A stretch of DNA of 64,000 nucleotides from the NCBI RefSeq assembly GCF_025377685.1, contig NZ_JACEHK010000003.1, forward strand, positions 62,001 through 126,000. Reading direction: 5' to 3'. This stretch comes from Anaerobacillus sp. CMMVII. GTDB lineage: Bacteria; Bacillota; Bacilli; Bacillales; Anaerobacillaceae. Of the stretch, positions 44,183 to 51,232 are shown in pieces (positions within the stretch are counted from its first letter, which is position 1; the number at the start of each line of letters is the position of its first letter). Under the pieces are notes generated by a model. It ran no database searches. It saw only the letters and a program-made list of their open reading frames with translations, and had not been told where the DNA came from. The position numbers and the translations under genes were made by a program.

Positions 44183-44390
44183 GTCTAGCTTCAGGCGCCC
44201 AGCCCCTCGAGGTCGAATGTTCCTGTTCACTAAGCCGCTGCCTCTGTGGTCCAGTAGGTCCTCGAGGCAAAGCTGCATGTAGTAACTCTAGAAGTAACAC
44301 ATGTTGTGAACGAGGTCAGTAACTTTTGTCGGGGCTAAGCAAAGAAAAAGCACTACACTTTTTCCTAGGGCGTTTACGCTTTTTTATTTC
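44183..44390. repeat. About 200-bp Bacillaceae-type intergenic repeat
   Basis: GTCTAGCTTCAGGCGCCCAG, then CCCCTCGAGGTCG ... GTCCTCGAGGC ... TTGTCGGGGCTAAGC and GGGCGTTTACGCTTTTTT. The CTCGAGG/GTCGGGGCT/GCG.TTACGCTTTT pattern resembles a GC-richer interspersed repeat I recall from many Bacillaceae genomes. No ORF. A decayed family A element (44120-44149) lies just before it. Splits pspA from ydjG. Confidence 0.6.
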
Positions 44391-44400
44391 GTAAGGCGAA

Positions 44401-44430
44401 GGAAGCAGCAGAACCGTCCCCACGCTTCCT
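44401..44430. repeat. Family A element, last copy in the window
   Basis: Inverted arm GGAAGCAGCAGAACCGTCCC then CACGCTTCC, directly before the ydjG ribosome site. No family A copy is seen after this point. Confidence 0.9.
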
Positions 44431-44449
44431 AATAGAGGAGGGATGAAAG

Positions 44450-45475
44450 ATGCTCATTCATTATAAGTGTCCGGATTGTGGATCTGATATGAAGTTTGAT
44501 AGTGAATCGGGAAAGCTTGCTTGTGATAGTTGTGGGAGAGAGGACAACATTGATACATATCCCAAAGAGTTTATGTCGCAGGAGTTTGCGGAAGGAGAAG
44601 CGGTAGAGTATCATTGCAAGAACTGCGGTGCTATCGTTTTAACCGACGCGGATACTGTAGCGACGACCTGCTGTTTTTGTGGGGCTGGGGTTGTGCTTGC
44701 CGATCGATTGTCTGGAAATTTGGCTCCTTTGAAGGTAATTCCTTTTACGATTAGCAAAGAGCAGGCAGAAAATGCGTTTGTCGCCTGGTGTCGCAAAGGA
44801 CTTTTAACCCCAAAAGGCTTTATGACAGCTGATCGGATCAAAAGCATTACTGGGATGTACGTGCCTTTTTGGCTGTATGATTTACGCAGCAAAGGAGAAG
44901 CTGACGCTGTATGTACGAGAGTACGAACGTACAGTCAGGGCGATTACAACTATACTGAGACGAGTTATTATGATGTTTATCGAAAGGTCGATCTTCAGTA
45001 TTTGAAGGTTCCGGTCGATGCTTCTGAAAAAATGGATGATCAGTTGATGGATAAGCTAGAGCCCTACGATTATCGCAATTTAAAAGATTTTAACACGCCT
45101 TATTTAGCAGGTTATATCGCTGAAAAATATAATTATGACGACAAAGAGCTATTTCCAAGAGTAAGGTCTAGGGTTGATACTTATGTAGAATCCTATATTA
45201 AATCGACGATCAATGGCTACGCGAGTACCTCATTTCGCCGTAAAAACATTGATACGAAGCCATTAAACGCCTACTACACACTGATTCCTGTATGGATGGT
45301 CAGCTATGATTACGATAAAAAAGAGCATATTTTTGCGATGAACGGACAGACAGGAAAAATTGTCGGCAAGCCGCCGATTAGCTCTGGAAAAGTGGCTGCT
45401 TGGTTTACAGGGGTTGCTGGTGTCACGTTTATTACCATCAAAACAATCGCTTGGCTTATGGGAGGTGGTATTTAG
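44450..45475 (+). CDS. ydjG: TFIIB-type zinc ribbon membrane protein
   Basis: 341 residues. Two zinc ribbons at the N-terminus (YKCPDCGSDM ... LACDSCG and YHCKNCGAIV ... TTCCFCGAG), a long middle domain with GMYVPFWLYDL, and one C-terminal membrane segment (about 315-335). Orthologue of B. subtilis YdjG by domain order and by being in the pspA-ydjGHI cluster; in that system YdjG and YdjH help place YdjI at the membrane. GAGGAGGG lies eight bases before ATG 44450. The stop overlaps the ydjH GTG by one base. Confidence 0.88.
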   Translation: MLIHYKCPDCGSDMKFDSESGKLACDSCGREDNIDTYPKEFMSQEFAEGEAVEYHCKNCGAIVLTDADTVATTCCFCGAGVVLADRLSGNLAPLKVIPFTISKEQAENAFVAWCRKGLLTPKGFMTADRIKSITGMYVPFWLYDLRSKGEADAVCTRVRTYSQGDYNYTETSYYDVYRKVDLQYLKVPVDASEKMDDQLMDKLEPYDYRNLKDFNTPYLAGYIAEKYNYDDKELFPRVRSRVDTYVESYIKSTINGYASTSFRRKNIDTKPLNAYYTLIPVWMVSYDYDKKEHIFAMNGQTGKIVGKPPISSGKVAAWFTGVAGVTFITIKTIAWLMGGGI

Positions 45476-46326
45476 TGAAAAATTTCGTTCGAACACTTTC
45501 CTTATTTATTCTTTTTTCAATGATTTTATCACTAACGGCTTTGGCCTCGACCGAACAAAAAATTTATGATTTTGCAGAGCTGTTAACAGCTACAGAGGTA
45601 GAAGAGCTAGAAACCTTAGCAGACATGTACAGCGATCAAACCCAGGTAGATATCATTATTCTAACGACAAATGGAACAGACGGAAGACCTGTTGAGCAAT
45701 ATATGGGCGATTTTTATGACGAGAAGGGGCTAGGATATAATAGGGCTCATGGAGATACCGTGATTTTAACGATCGATATGCTTGAGCGTGATGTGTATGT
45801 CGCCGGTTTTTATAAAGGTGAGACGTATGTTGATAATGACCGAGCCGAAATGATTCGTGAAGAAATTACACCTTACCTTTCCGATGGTGATTTTTACGGG
45901 GCCTTTTGGGAATTTATCGAGTTAACGAAGTATTATCTGGAGATGGAACCAGAGGCGCCACGTCCTTCTGACCCAATTAAAACGCCGAATTACAATGAGA
46001 CGCCGCAGGTAATTTATCACCCACCCGCAGAAGAAAACATCTTTTTTGAGCTTTGGTTTCAGCTACTAGCTTCCGGAATTGTCGGGGCTCTCGTTGTTGG
46101 GATTATGGCCTATCATTCTAGTGGCAGGAAAACGACGAACGCAAGAACGTATTTAGACGACAATAACTCAGCGTTGATCGCAAAAAATGATACATTCGTC
46201 AGAAAAACAGTGACGAAAACGAAAAAGCCAACGAGCAATAACAACCGCGGTGGCGGCGGTGGTTTTGGTGGCGGCGGCTTTACAGGCGGTGGCCATTCCC
46301 ACAGCGGTAGCAAAGGGAAATTTTAA
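45475..46326 (+). CDS. ydjH: TPM-domain membrane protein
   Basis: 283 residues from GTG 45475, preceded by GGAGG. N-terminal signal/anchor (about 5-25), TPM domain (about 28-165: YDFAELLTATEVEELETLAD, DIIILTTNGTDG, YDEKGLGYNRAHGDTVILTI), a second membrane segment near 200-220, and a C-terminal Gly/Ser-rich tail (RGGGGGFGGGGFTGGGHSHSG, written here shortened) as in other TPM proteins. TPM proteins work in envelope stress or photosystem repair. The overlap with ydjG indicates one operon. Confidence 0.88.
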   Translation: MKNFVRTLSLFILFSMILSLTALASTEQKIYDFAELLTATEVEELETLADMYSDQTQVDIIILTTNGTDGRPVEQYMGDFYDEKGLGYNRAHGDTVILTIDMLERDVYVAGFYKGETYVDNDRAEMIREEITPYLSDGDFYGAFWEFIELTKYYLEMEPEAPRPSDPIKTPNYNETPQVIYHPPAEENIFFELWFQLLASGIVGALVVGIMAYHSSGRKTTNARTYLDDNNSALIAKNDTFVRKTVTKTKKPTSNNNRGGGGGFGGGGFTGGGHSHSGSKGKF

Positions 46327-46347
46327 AACGGGAGTGAGGAGAACGAT

Positions 46348-47415
46348 ATGTTTTTTAGAAATCAATTTGCCAATGTAGTTGAGTGGGAAGAATTTCGAGA
46401 TGATATGATTTTTTGGAAGTGGAGCAATCGTGAAATTAAAAAAGGTAGTAAACTGATCATTCGTGCGGGTCAGGATGCGATTTTTTTACGGTCGGGAAAA
46501 ATTGAGGGAATCTTCGAGAAAGAAGGGGAGTATGACATCGAATCGCAAATTATCCCCTTCCTTTCCACGCTTAAAGGATTCAAATTTGGCTTTAACAGTG
46601 GCATGCGCGCGGAAGTGCTTTTTGTGAATACGAAGGAATTCATCGTCAAATGGGGAACGAAAAATGCAATCAATATCCCGCATCCGCAGCTCCCTGGCGG
46701 GATCCCGATAAGAGCGAATGGAACGTTTAATGTAAAAGTTAGTGACTATATAGCTTTGATCGATAAGATCGCCGGGATCAAAAATAGCTATTATGTCGAC
46801 GATATCAAATTGCGTATCACCTCAGTGTTAGATCAGCTGTTAATGAAGTGGATTTCAAAAGAAGGCAAAGACATGTTCAACCTTCAAGCCAATGCCTTTG
46901 ATATCTCAAATGGAATTCGAGAAGACCTCGATATGAGCATTCTAGGCGATGGCCTAACCATTACGAAATTTACAGTCATGAGCTTCAACTACCCTGAGGA
47001 AATTCAAAATCGAATTACCAAAACTGCTTCACACTCCATGATCGGTGACCTAGGCAAATACCAGCAAGTCGAAATGGTCGACGGCATGGCCTCAGGCAAA
47101 GTCCAAGGCGGCGGCGCAGCCTCTGACATGGCCGGCATGATGATGGGCATGAACGTCGCCAACGAAATGATGAAGAACATGAACCAGGGTCAGGGTCAGG
47201 GGCAAAATCCAGGTCAAAACCAAAGTCAAAATCAAAATCAAAATCAAGGTCAAGGGCACAACCAAAATCTAGGGCAAAATCAAAATCAAAACCAAAACCA
47301 AGCGCAGCAAAATCAACAAGATGAGCCTAAAGCAAGACCAAACTTCTGCCCAAACTGCGGCGCCAAAACAGGCGAAGGCAACTTCTGCTCCAACTGCGGC
47401 CATAAGTTGGTGTAG
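46348..47415 (+). CDS. ydjI: SPFH-domain protein with Gln/Asn repeats and zinc ribbon
   Basis: 355 residues. SPFH/band-7-like domain (about 1-235), opening FFRNQFANVVEWEEFRDDMI, as in YdjI/virion core-type proteins. Then a Met/Gly-rich linker, a low-complexity stretch of QGQ, NQN and GQN units (about 285-325) and a terminal zinc ribbon (FCPNCGAKTGEGNFCSNCG). In B. subtilis YdjI is the membrane partner of PspA. The DNA of the Gln/Asn stretch is a tandem array of CAAAAT/CAAGGT hexamers that could change length by slippage. Last gene of the operon. Confidence 0.88.
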   Translation: MFFRNQFANVVEWEEFRDDMIFWKWSNREIKKGSKLIIRAGQDAIFLRSGKIEGIFEKEGEYDIESQIIPFLSTLKGFKFGFNSGMRAEVLFVNTKEFIVKWGTKNAINIPHPQLPGGIPIRANGTFNVKVSDYIALIDKIAGIKNSYYVDDIKLRITSVLDQLLMKWISKEGKDMFNLQANAFDISNGIREDLDMSILGDGLTITKFTVMSFNYPEEIQNRITKTASHSMIGDLGKYQQVEMVDGMASGKVQGGGAASDMAGMMMGMNVANEMMKNMNQGQGQGQNPGQNQSQNQNQNQGQGHNQNLGQNQNQNQNQAQQNQQDEPKARPNFCPNCGAKTGEGNFCSNCGHKLV

Positions 47416-47429
47416 ATGGGGGGGCTATA

Positions 47430-47606
47430 TGGGGGTCTGACCCCCACTACGTAAAAGCGTTAAAGTGGTTAGGAGAATAGGTTCATAATAAAAAAGGGAG
47501 CAGAGATCATTTTGAAAAATGATCTCTGCTCCCTTTTCATATAACTAGATCAGCACTATGTAGTCTACCACTTTAACACTTTACTCCGCTGGGGGTCAGA
47601 CCCCAA
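47430..47606. repeat. Family B element with long terminal inverted repeats
   Basis: About 177 bp. Left end GGGGGTCTGACCCCCACTAC, then GTAAAAGCGTTAAAGTGGT; right end is the inverse, ACCACTTTAACACTTTACTC then CGCTGGGGGTCAGACCCC. In the middle a perfect terminator: AAAAGGGAGCAGAGATCATT with AATGATCTCTGCTCCCTTTT. Non-coding, MITE-like; the internal hairpin ends the ydjGHI transcript. Confidence 0.88.
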
Positions 47607-47642
47607 ATGACACAAATGACAAAAGAAGAAAAAGATAAATAA

Positions 47643-47677
47643 GGATGATACTAAGAAGGGGGGCCTTAGTTTCATCC
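47643..47677. terminator. Hairpin, possible terminator
   Basis: GGATGATACTAAG pairs with CTTAGTTTCATCC across AAGGGGGGC. It follows the minus-strand small gene at 47756 on its 3' side. Confidence 0.55.
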
Positions 47678-47755
47678 TCATTTATATATCAGATATGTTA
47701 CCGAATAAATATTTTGAGAAAACTTTTAGTATAGGTTGACCTAATTAAAATGGTG

Positions 47756-47866
47756 CTAAAGAGTATTAGTATATGAAGGATCTAATAATAGTTCATCTTC
47801 ATGTACTTCTTGTTTGGCAAGCTCTAACATCTGATTAATATTTGCGATGTATTCTTGTAAACTCAT
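47756..47866 (-). CDS. Small acidic peptide of unknown function
   Basis: 36 residues: MSLQEYIANINQMLELAKQE, then VHEDELLLDPSYTNTL. GGAGCG lies nine bases before the ATG. Amphipathic helix plus acidic end; no family recognised. It is supported only by the ribosome site, the biased composition and the downstream hairpin. Confidence 0.45.
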   Translation of the reverse strand: MSLQEYIANINQMLELAKQEVHEDELLLDPSYTNTL

Positions 47867-47971
47867 TTTTTAGCACGCTCCTTGTTTGATCTTAGTTACA
47901 GTATCACCAAACTATTAAACTATTAAACATAAGTCTTAAAATATTTTTTAACTAATGGTTAAGCAAGTACG

Positions 47972-48020
47972 AAAAAAGGAGTTCCACTCATTTGTTGTTA
48001 ATGATTGGCACTCCTTTTCT
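47972..48020. terminator. Terminator of the small Asn/Lys-rich gene
   Basis: On the minus strand AAAAGGAGT...ACTCCTTTTTT, with inner CCA/TGG pairs; directly after the stop of the 48027-48134 gene. Confidence 0.75.
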
Positions 48021-48026
48021 CAGATT

Positions 48027-48134
48027 TTAGTGGAATTCGTTCTTTTTATTCGCGCTACTGCTTGTTTTATGTTTATTGCCGCTTTTTTGCTTCTTATTAT
48101 TTTTATTATTTTGATTTTGCTTATTATCGCTCAT
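48027..48134 (-). CDS. Small Asn/Lys-rich hydrophilic peptide
   Basis: 35 residues: MSDNKQNQNNKNNKKQKSGN then KHKTSSSANKKNEFH. GAAAGGAGG precedes the ATG and a strong terminator follows the stop, so this minus-strand frame is preferred over the overlapping hydrophobic plus-strand frame. Composition is like small spore core or coat-associated peptides, but no family can be named. Confidence 0.55.
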   Translation of the reverse strand: MSDNKQNQNNKNNKKQKSGNKHKTSSSANKKNEFH

Positions 48135-48196
48135 GGTCAAATCCTCCTTTCATAGATATGCTTCCCATTGAAAGAGACTTCTATGATATATAACGA

Positions 48197-48236
48197 GCCT
48201 GACATCAATGAAAGTTCAATTTCATTGATGTCAGGC
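48197..48236. other. 17-bp perfect hairpin
   Basis: GCCTGACATCAATGAAA and its exact inverse around GTTCAA. No T-run on either strand, so not a classic terminator. Lies after the minus-strand endonuclease-like gene. Confidence 0.6.
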
Positions 48237-48277
48237 CCCTAGAAGGTTATTTGAAAATAAAAACTAACAGATAAAAG

Positions 48278-49339
48278 CTATTCCATTAAGATGAAAATCC
48301 CTAAGACTGGATTATGGTCACTATGTTCAAAACCTAGATCAACAGCGTAGACTTCAGCTATTTCAACATTCGGTGAAACTAAGAAGCCATCGATAACTGA
48401 GACGAAATTGACCCCAGGCTGATACGCAAATGCGTTGTTTCTAACCGTTGGAACTGTTATGTCACTTCCCCATGTAAAACCTTCTGGTGTAAAATCGCCT
48501 GGGAGAGATTGTACCCAAAACGGAGTATCTTCCGTTGTTTCAAAAACACTTTGATCCGTTCCAGGTATGACATGATTCCAGTCCCCACCTACAATTAAAT
48601 AGTTTCCTCTCTCATATTCTTCGATCATATATTCTTTTAAGAAGTCGAGCTGTTGTTTTCGAATTAATCCGCCTTCATCATAAGCAGATAAGTGTACATT
48701 CACTAAAACCAACTCTTTTCCATTTTCAACAGGAACTCGATTTTCAATAAAACAACGGTCAAGTTCAAAGAGCTGAACTGGCCATTTTTCTTTTCCAGGT
48801 AACTGGTATCTCGAGCTAGAGTCAGTGAAAAACTTTGAAAGTGTCACAACCCCTGAATGTACAGCACCCATCGGTTTTGTAACCGGAACTGGCACCCACT
48901 TCACTTGATAATTCATTCCAAATGTTGAACTATAATCAGATAATAAATTTGAAAAATACTCTTTTTGATCAATGTGAAAACTTCTACTCGATTTAATATC
49001 AACTTCTTGGAGGAAAATCAAGTCGCTATTTTGCTCATGTAAAAATTTGCCCATTTGTTCTAGGTTAGTCCATGTTTGATCTTCACTACTTGAACGAGAC
49101 ATTGTTCCCCCATCCATAAAGAAGTCTTGGGCTTGATCTAAACCGCCATAGCCAATATTAAAAGTAATGATTGAAATAGGAGTGTTAATCTGAGCAATAC
49201 TTCCTTCGTTTGCTTCAGTTGTCAATGGAATGATGGGTTCAGGGTTTACATCTGTTATGCTCATGTACACTAAAAAGGCTATGAAAAGTACTATTGGGAT
49301 AGAGAGTAGTATGAAAAACCTGGCGACTAACCTCTTCAT
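48278..49339 (-). CDS. Membrane-anchored endonuclease/exonuclease/phosphatase-fold protein, paralogue 1
   Basis: 353 residues. N-terminal anchor (about 8-28), then a DNase I-like (EEP) fold with its motifs in order: TFNIGYGGLD, IFLQEVDIKS (metal Glu), VNVHLSAYD, IVGGDWNH and FEHSDHNPV (catalytic His). Likely outside the membrane, acting on nucleic acids, phospholipids or phosphate esters; the substrate is not predictable. ATG 49339 has GGAGGG eight bases upstream. A close paralogue of the same length, with most motifs identical, lies at 58364-59419. Confidence 0.85.
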   Translation of the reverse strand: MKRLVARFFILLSIPIVLFIAFLVYMSITDVNPEPIIPLTTEANEGSIAQINTPISIITFNIGYGGLDQAQDFFMDGGTMSRSSSEDQTWTNLEQMGKFLHEQNSDLIFLQEVDIKSSRSFHIDQKEYFSNLLSDYSSTFGMNYQVKWVPVPVTKPMGAVHSGVVTLSKFFTDSSSRYQLPGKEKWPVQLFELDRCFIENRVPVENGKELVLVNVHLSAYDEGGLIRKQQLDFLKEYMIEEYERGNYLIVGGDWNHVIPGTDQSVFETTEDTPFWVQSLPGDFTPEGFTWGSDITVPTVRNNAFAYQPGVNFVSVIDGFLVSPNVEIAEVYAVDLGFEHSDHNPVLGIFILME

Positions 49340-49408
49340 TTCCAAATCCCTCCAATATTAGTTGTTAAATATAGTTTATAATATTTCAGAATTTATTTAT
49401 ATGGGTTA

Positions 49409-49455
49409 TTTTTGGTTTTGGTGGTTTTTGGTTTTGGTGGTTTTGGGTTTTGGGG
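49409..49455. repeat. G/T-rich short tandem repeat, possible two-layer G-quadruplex
   Basis: Units of TTTTTGGTTTTGGTGG repeated about three times, ending TTTTGGGTTTTGGGG, which runs into a family B end. Many GG pairs at short spacing on the plus strand. Confidence 0.6.
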
Positions 49456-49609
49456 TCTGACCCCCAGTGGAGTAATGCTTTAAAGCGCTGGGGGTCAGAC
49501 CCCAAAGAAAGTTCACTTTCACCATTGAGATTGTAAATCTATTTTGAGCTACTGAACTTGATAAGAGAAAGTGAACTTTCGTAGTTAAAACTATTTACAG
49601 GGGTAGCCC
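49451..49609. repeat. Two abutting family B elements
   Basis: A compact hairpin TGGGGTCTGACCCCCAGTGG ... GCGCTGGGGGTCAGACCCC (49451-49504), then a long-type element sharing that end: GAAAGTTCACTTTCACC ... GAAAGTGAACTTTC ... CTATTTACAGGGGTAGCCC to 49609. Confidence 0.82.
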
Positions 49610-49654
49610 TTAGTGAAGACACAGTATTTGAGTTATCTTGAGTCTTGTAAATAG

Positions 49655-49700
49655 AAAAAGGAGTCATAATCATTACAACATGATTATGACTCCTTTTTTT
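49655..49700. terminator. Strong terminator hairpin
   Basis: AAAAAGGAGTCATAATCAT pairs with ATGATTATGACTCCTTTTT. No gene ends close by on the plus strand; it may be an internal part of a decayed element, like the hairpin at 47.5 kb. Confidence 0.7.
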
Positions 49701-49712
49701 GGGGGATTAAAG

Positions 49713-49732
49713 TTAATCAAACGTTTGATTAA
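49713..49732. repeat. Family C palindrome, 20-bp perfect
   Basis: TTAATCAAACGTTTGATTAA. In the same gap as family B elements, not near a start codon. Confidence 0.7.
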
Positions 49733-49790
49733 TTATTAAGTCCGCAAGAAAGCTACAGTCACATGTCAACGCTTTGATGCTTTAATGGGG

Positions 49791-49846
49791 TGGGGGTCTG
49801 ACCCCAGTGGAGTAAAGCTTTAAAGCGCTGGGGGTCAGACCCCCAC
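49791..49846. repeat. Family B compact hairpin overlapping a gene end
   Basis: GGGGGTCTGACCCCAGTGGA ... GCGCTGGGGGTCAGACCCCC. On the minus strand the right end gives the last codons and TGA stop of the FAH-family gene. Confidence 0.85.
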
Positions 49847-50425
49847 TCGATTATTTACCTCTCCAAGTTGTGGGCTGCGTAGTTCGATTGTATCGCCTTT
49901 TTGAATTTCAAATGCACCGACTGGTGTACCTGATAAAATAATATCTCCTTCCTCTAACGTGAATAGGGAAGAGATATAGGAGACAAGATAAGGGATGCTA
50001 TATCCCATGCCAGATGCGGTAGCTGACTGCTGTAACTCTCCGTTACGGTAACTCTCAATCTTGATTTCTGAAGGGTTTTCGATGGTGAAAAACTCGCCGA
50101 TCGGTGTAAACGTATCATACAATTTTCCTAATGAAGGGAGATCTTCGCCAATAGCGGTAACGTCATTACAGATGGCATAGCCATCAATTACTGCTAACTC
50201 TGTCACTTCTTCAACGGAGATATTTTTGACGGTTTTCTTCATCTTGATCGCAATTTCAACCTCTGCTAGGACCTTCTCAACATTACTTGGCAGCTCAATC
50301 GTTGAGCCGGTTTTGATGATTGAGCTCGTTGGTTTAATAAATAAAAATGGCTTATCTGCTAAAGTTACGCCTTTACTTTCTAATAAACACTGATAATGTG
50401 GACCAACACCAATAATTTTCCCCAT
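49835..50425 (-). CDS. Fumarylacetoacetate hydrolase family protein
   Basis: 196 residues, about the length of single-domain FAH proteins. KPFLFIKPTSSI, VEKVLAEVEIAIKM (metal Glu pair), DGYAICNDVTA and the ILSGTPVGAF loop are typical. Members cleave or hydrate acylpyruvates and related diketo acids. Start ATG 50425 follows AGGTG. The ending GEVNNRVGV plus TGA lies inside a family B palindrome, so the native end has been replaced. It follows the AllA-like gene by 50 bases, which suggests a shared catabolic operon. Confidence 0.85.
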   Translation of the reverse strand: MGKIIGVGPHYQCLLESKGVTLADKPFLFIKPTSSIIKTGSTIELPSNVEKVLAEVEIAIKMKKTVKNISVEEVTELAVIDGYAICNDVTAIGEDLPSLGKLYDTFTPIGEFFTIENPSEIKIESYRNGELQQSATASGMGYSIPYLVSYISSLFTLEEGDIILSGTPVGAFEIQKGDTIELRSPQLGEVNNRVGV

Positions 50426-50474
50426 TTGTTCATCACCTTTTCTTTTGTTTAATTAACAACGTTGTTATTTCATC

Positions 50475-50911
50475 CTAAAAATCACTGCTAACTAAACCGA
50501 CGGTAATCGCTTCTTTTAACGTATGATGGAGGGATTCAATCTCCGTTGCATTTTCGGTAATTTTTACTGCAGCTTGTGCAGATAACGCTATGTTCGCGTG
50601 CCATACGTTTTTATACAAGCAAACTGGTTGATCTAATAGAAAGGCTTTGATATTATCAGGTTCTTCTTTTGTAGCTACAACAATGACAACTACACCGTTC
50701 AGCGGTTCAAAGGACTCTCTTGTGTTCGGATGCAGTCCTAGCTTTTTGACTATCCGTTTTCCTGATAGATTGGAGACAGCAATCCGCCAACCATTTACCT
50801 GCTCTTCAGATAAAACTACTTGGAATGTATCTGATGAAAAGGGGTTTACCTCAATGATTTCTCCGTATGGTGCAAAGCTTTCCTTAATAAATTATGTATC
50901 ACAATGTTCAT
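50475..50911 (-). pseudogene. Ureidoglycolate lyase-like (AllA) gene with an early frameshift
   Basis: ATG 50911 (AAAGGAGG upstream) gives MNIVIHNLL; one base is missing near 50885-50889. Afterwards the frame reads KESFAPYGEIIEVNP, VNGWRIAVSNLSGKR, KKLGLHPNTRESFEPLNGVV, QPVCLYKNVWHANIALS and ends GLVSSDF at TAG 50475. The FAPYGEII, LGLHP, F.PL.G and WH motifs are those of the AllA family. About 145 residues if repaired. The frameshift would destroy the protein unless it is a sequence error. Confidence 0.7.
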
Positions 50912-51232
50912 AAGCATCCTCCTTTCTTATCATTGTACCTATCATATTCGTGCCTGTCATCACCGGAATAAAATATGAACAACGCAACTCCCTTAATAGG
51001 AGGTAATACTAGTGGAACTTGTGGCAAAGAAGAAGTTCCTGTTTAACGTTGGAGCCGTGTAACGTATTGGTAAACTGTAGAAGTGCTTTCCGAAAAAGAA
51101 GGTAATATGTACTAGATTGCTAGTTTACTGCCGTATTGTTATAATGAAATGTCGGATTCGCAGTAAGCTATCCTTATGGAGTAGTGCCATTTATTTGCAA
51201 GAGTATTATAAGTTGGAAGTGAGGTATTTTGA
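50912..51232. other. Intergenic region between divergent AllA-like and PIG-L genes
   Basis: No ORF of note, no strong hairpin and no clear promoter hexamers. A GGAGG followed by a 12-codon frame near 51000 is too short to call. Confidence 0.4.

Noticed and set aside
546-44430. CRISPR array or integron attC cassettes
   Set aside because: Repeat spacing is irregular and repeats lie between whole genes, so not CRISPR. The alternating gene-palindrome pattern recalled an integron, but there is no integrase and no GTTRRRY-type core site, and genes lie on both strands.
47955-48155. Hydrophobic 66-residue plus-strand ORF
   Set aside because: Shadow of the Asn/Lys-rich minus-strand peptide (AAT/AAA codons read as ATT/TTT). 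The minus strand has the ribosome site and terminator.
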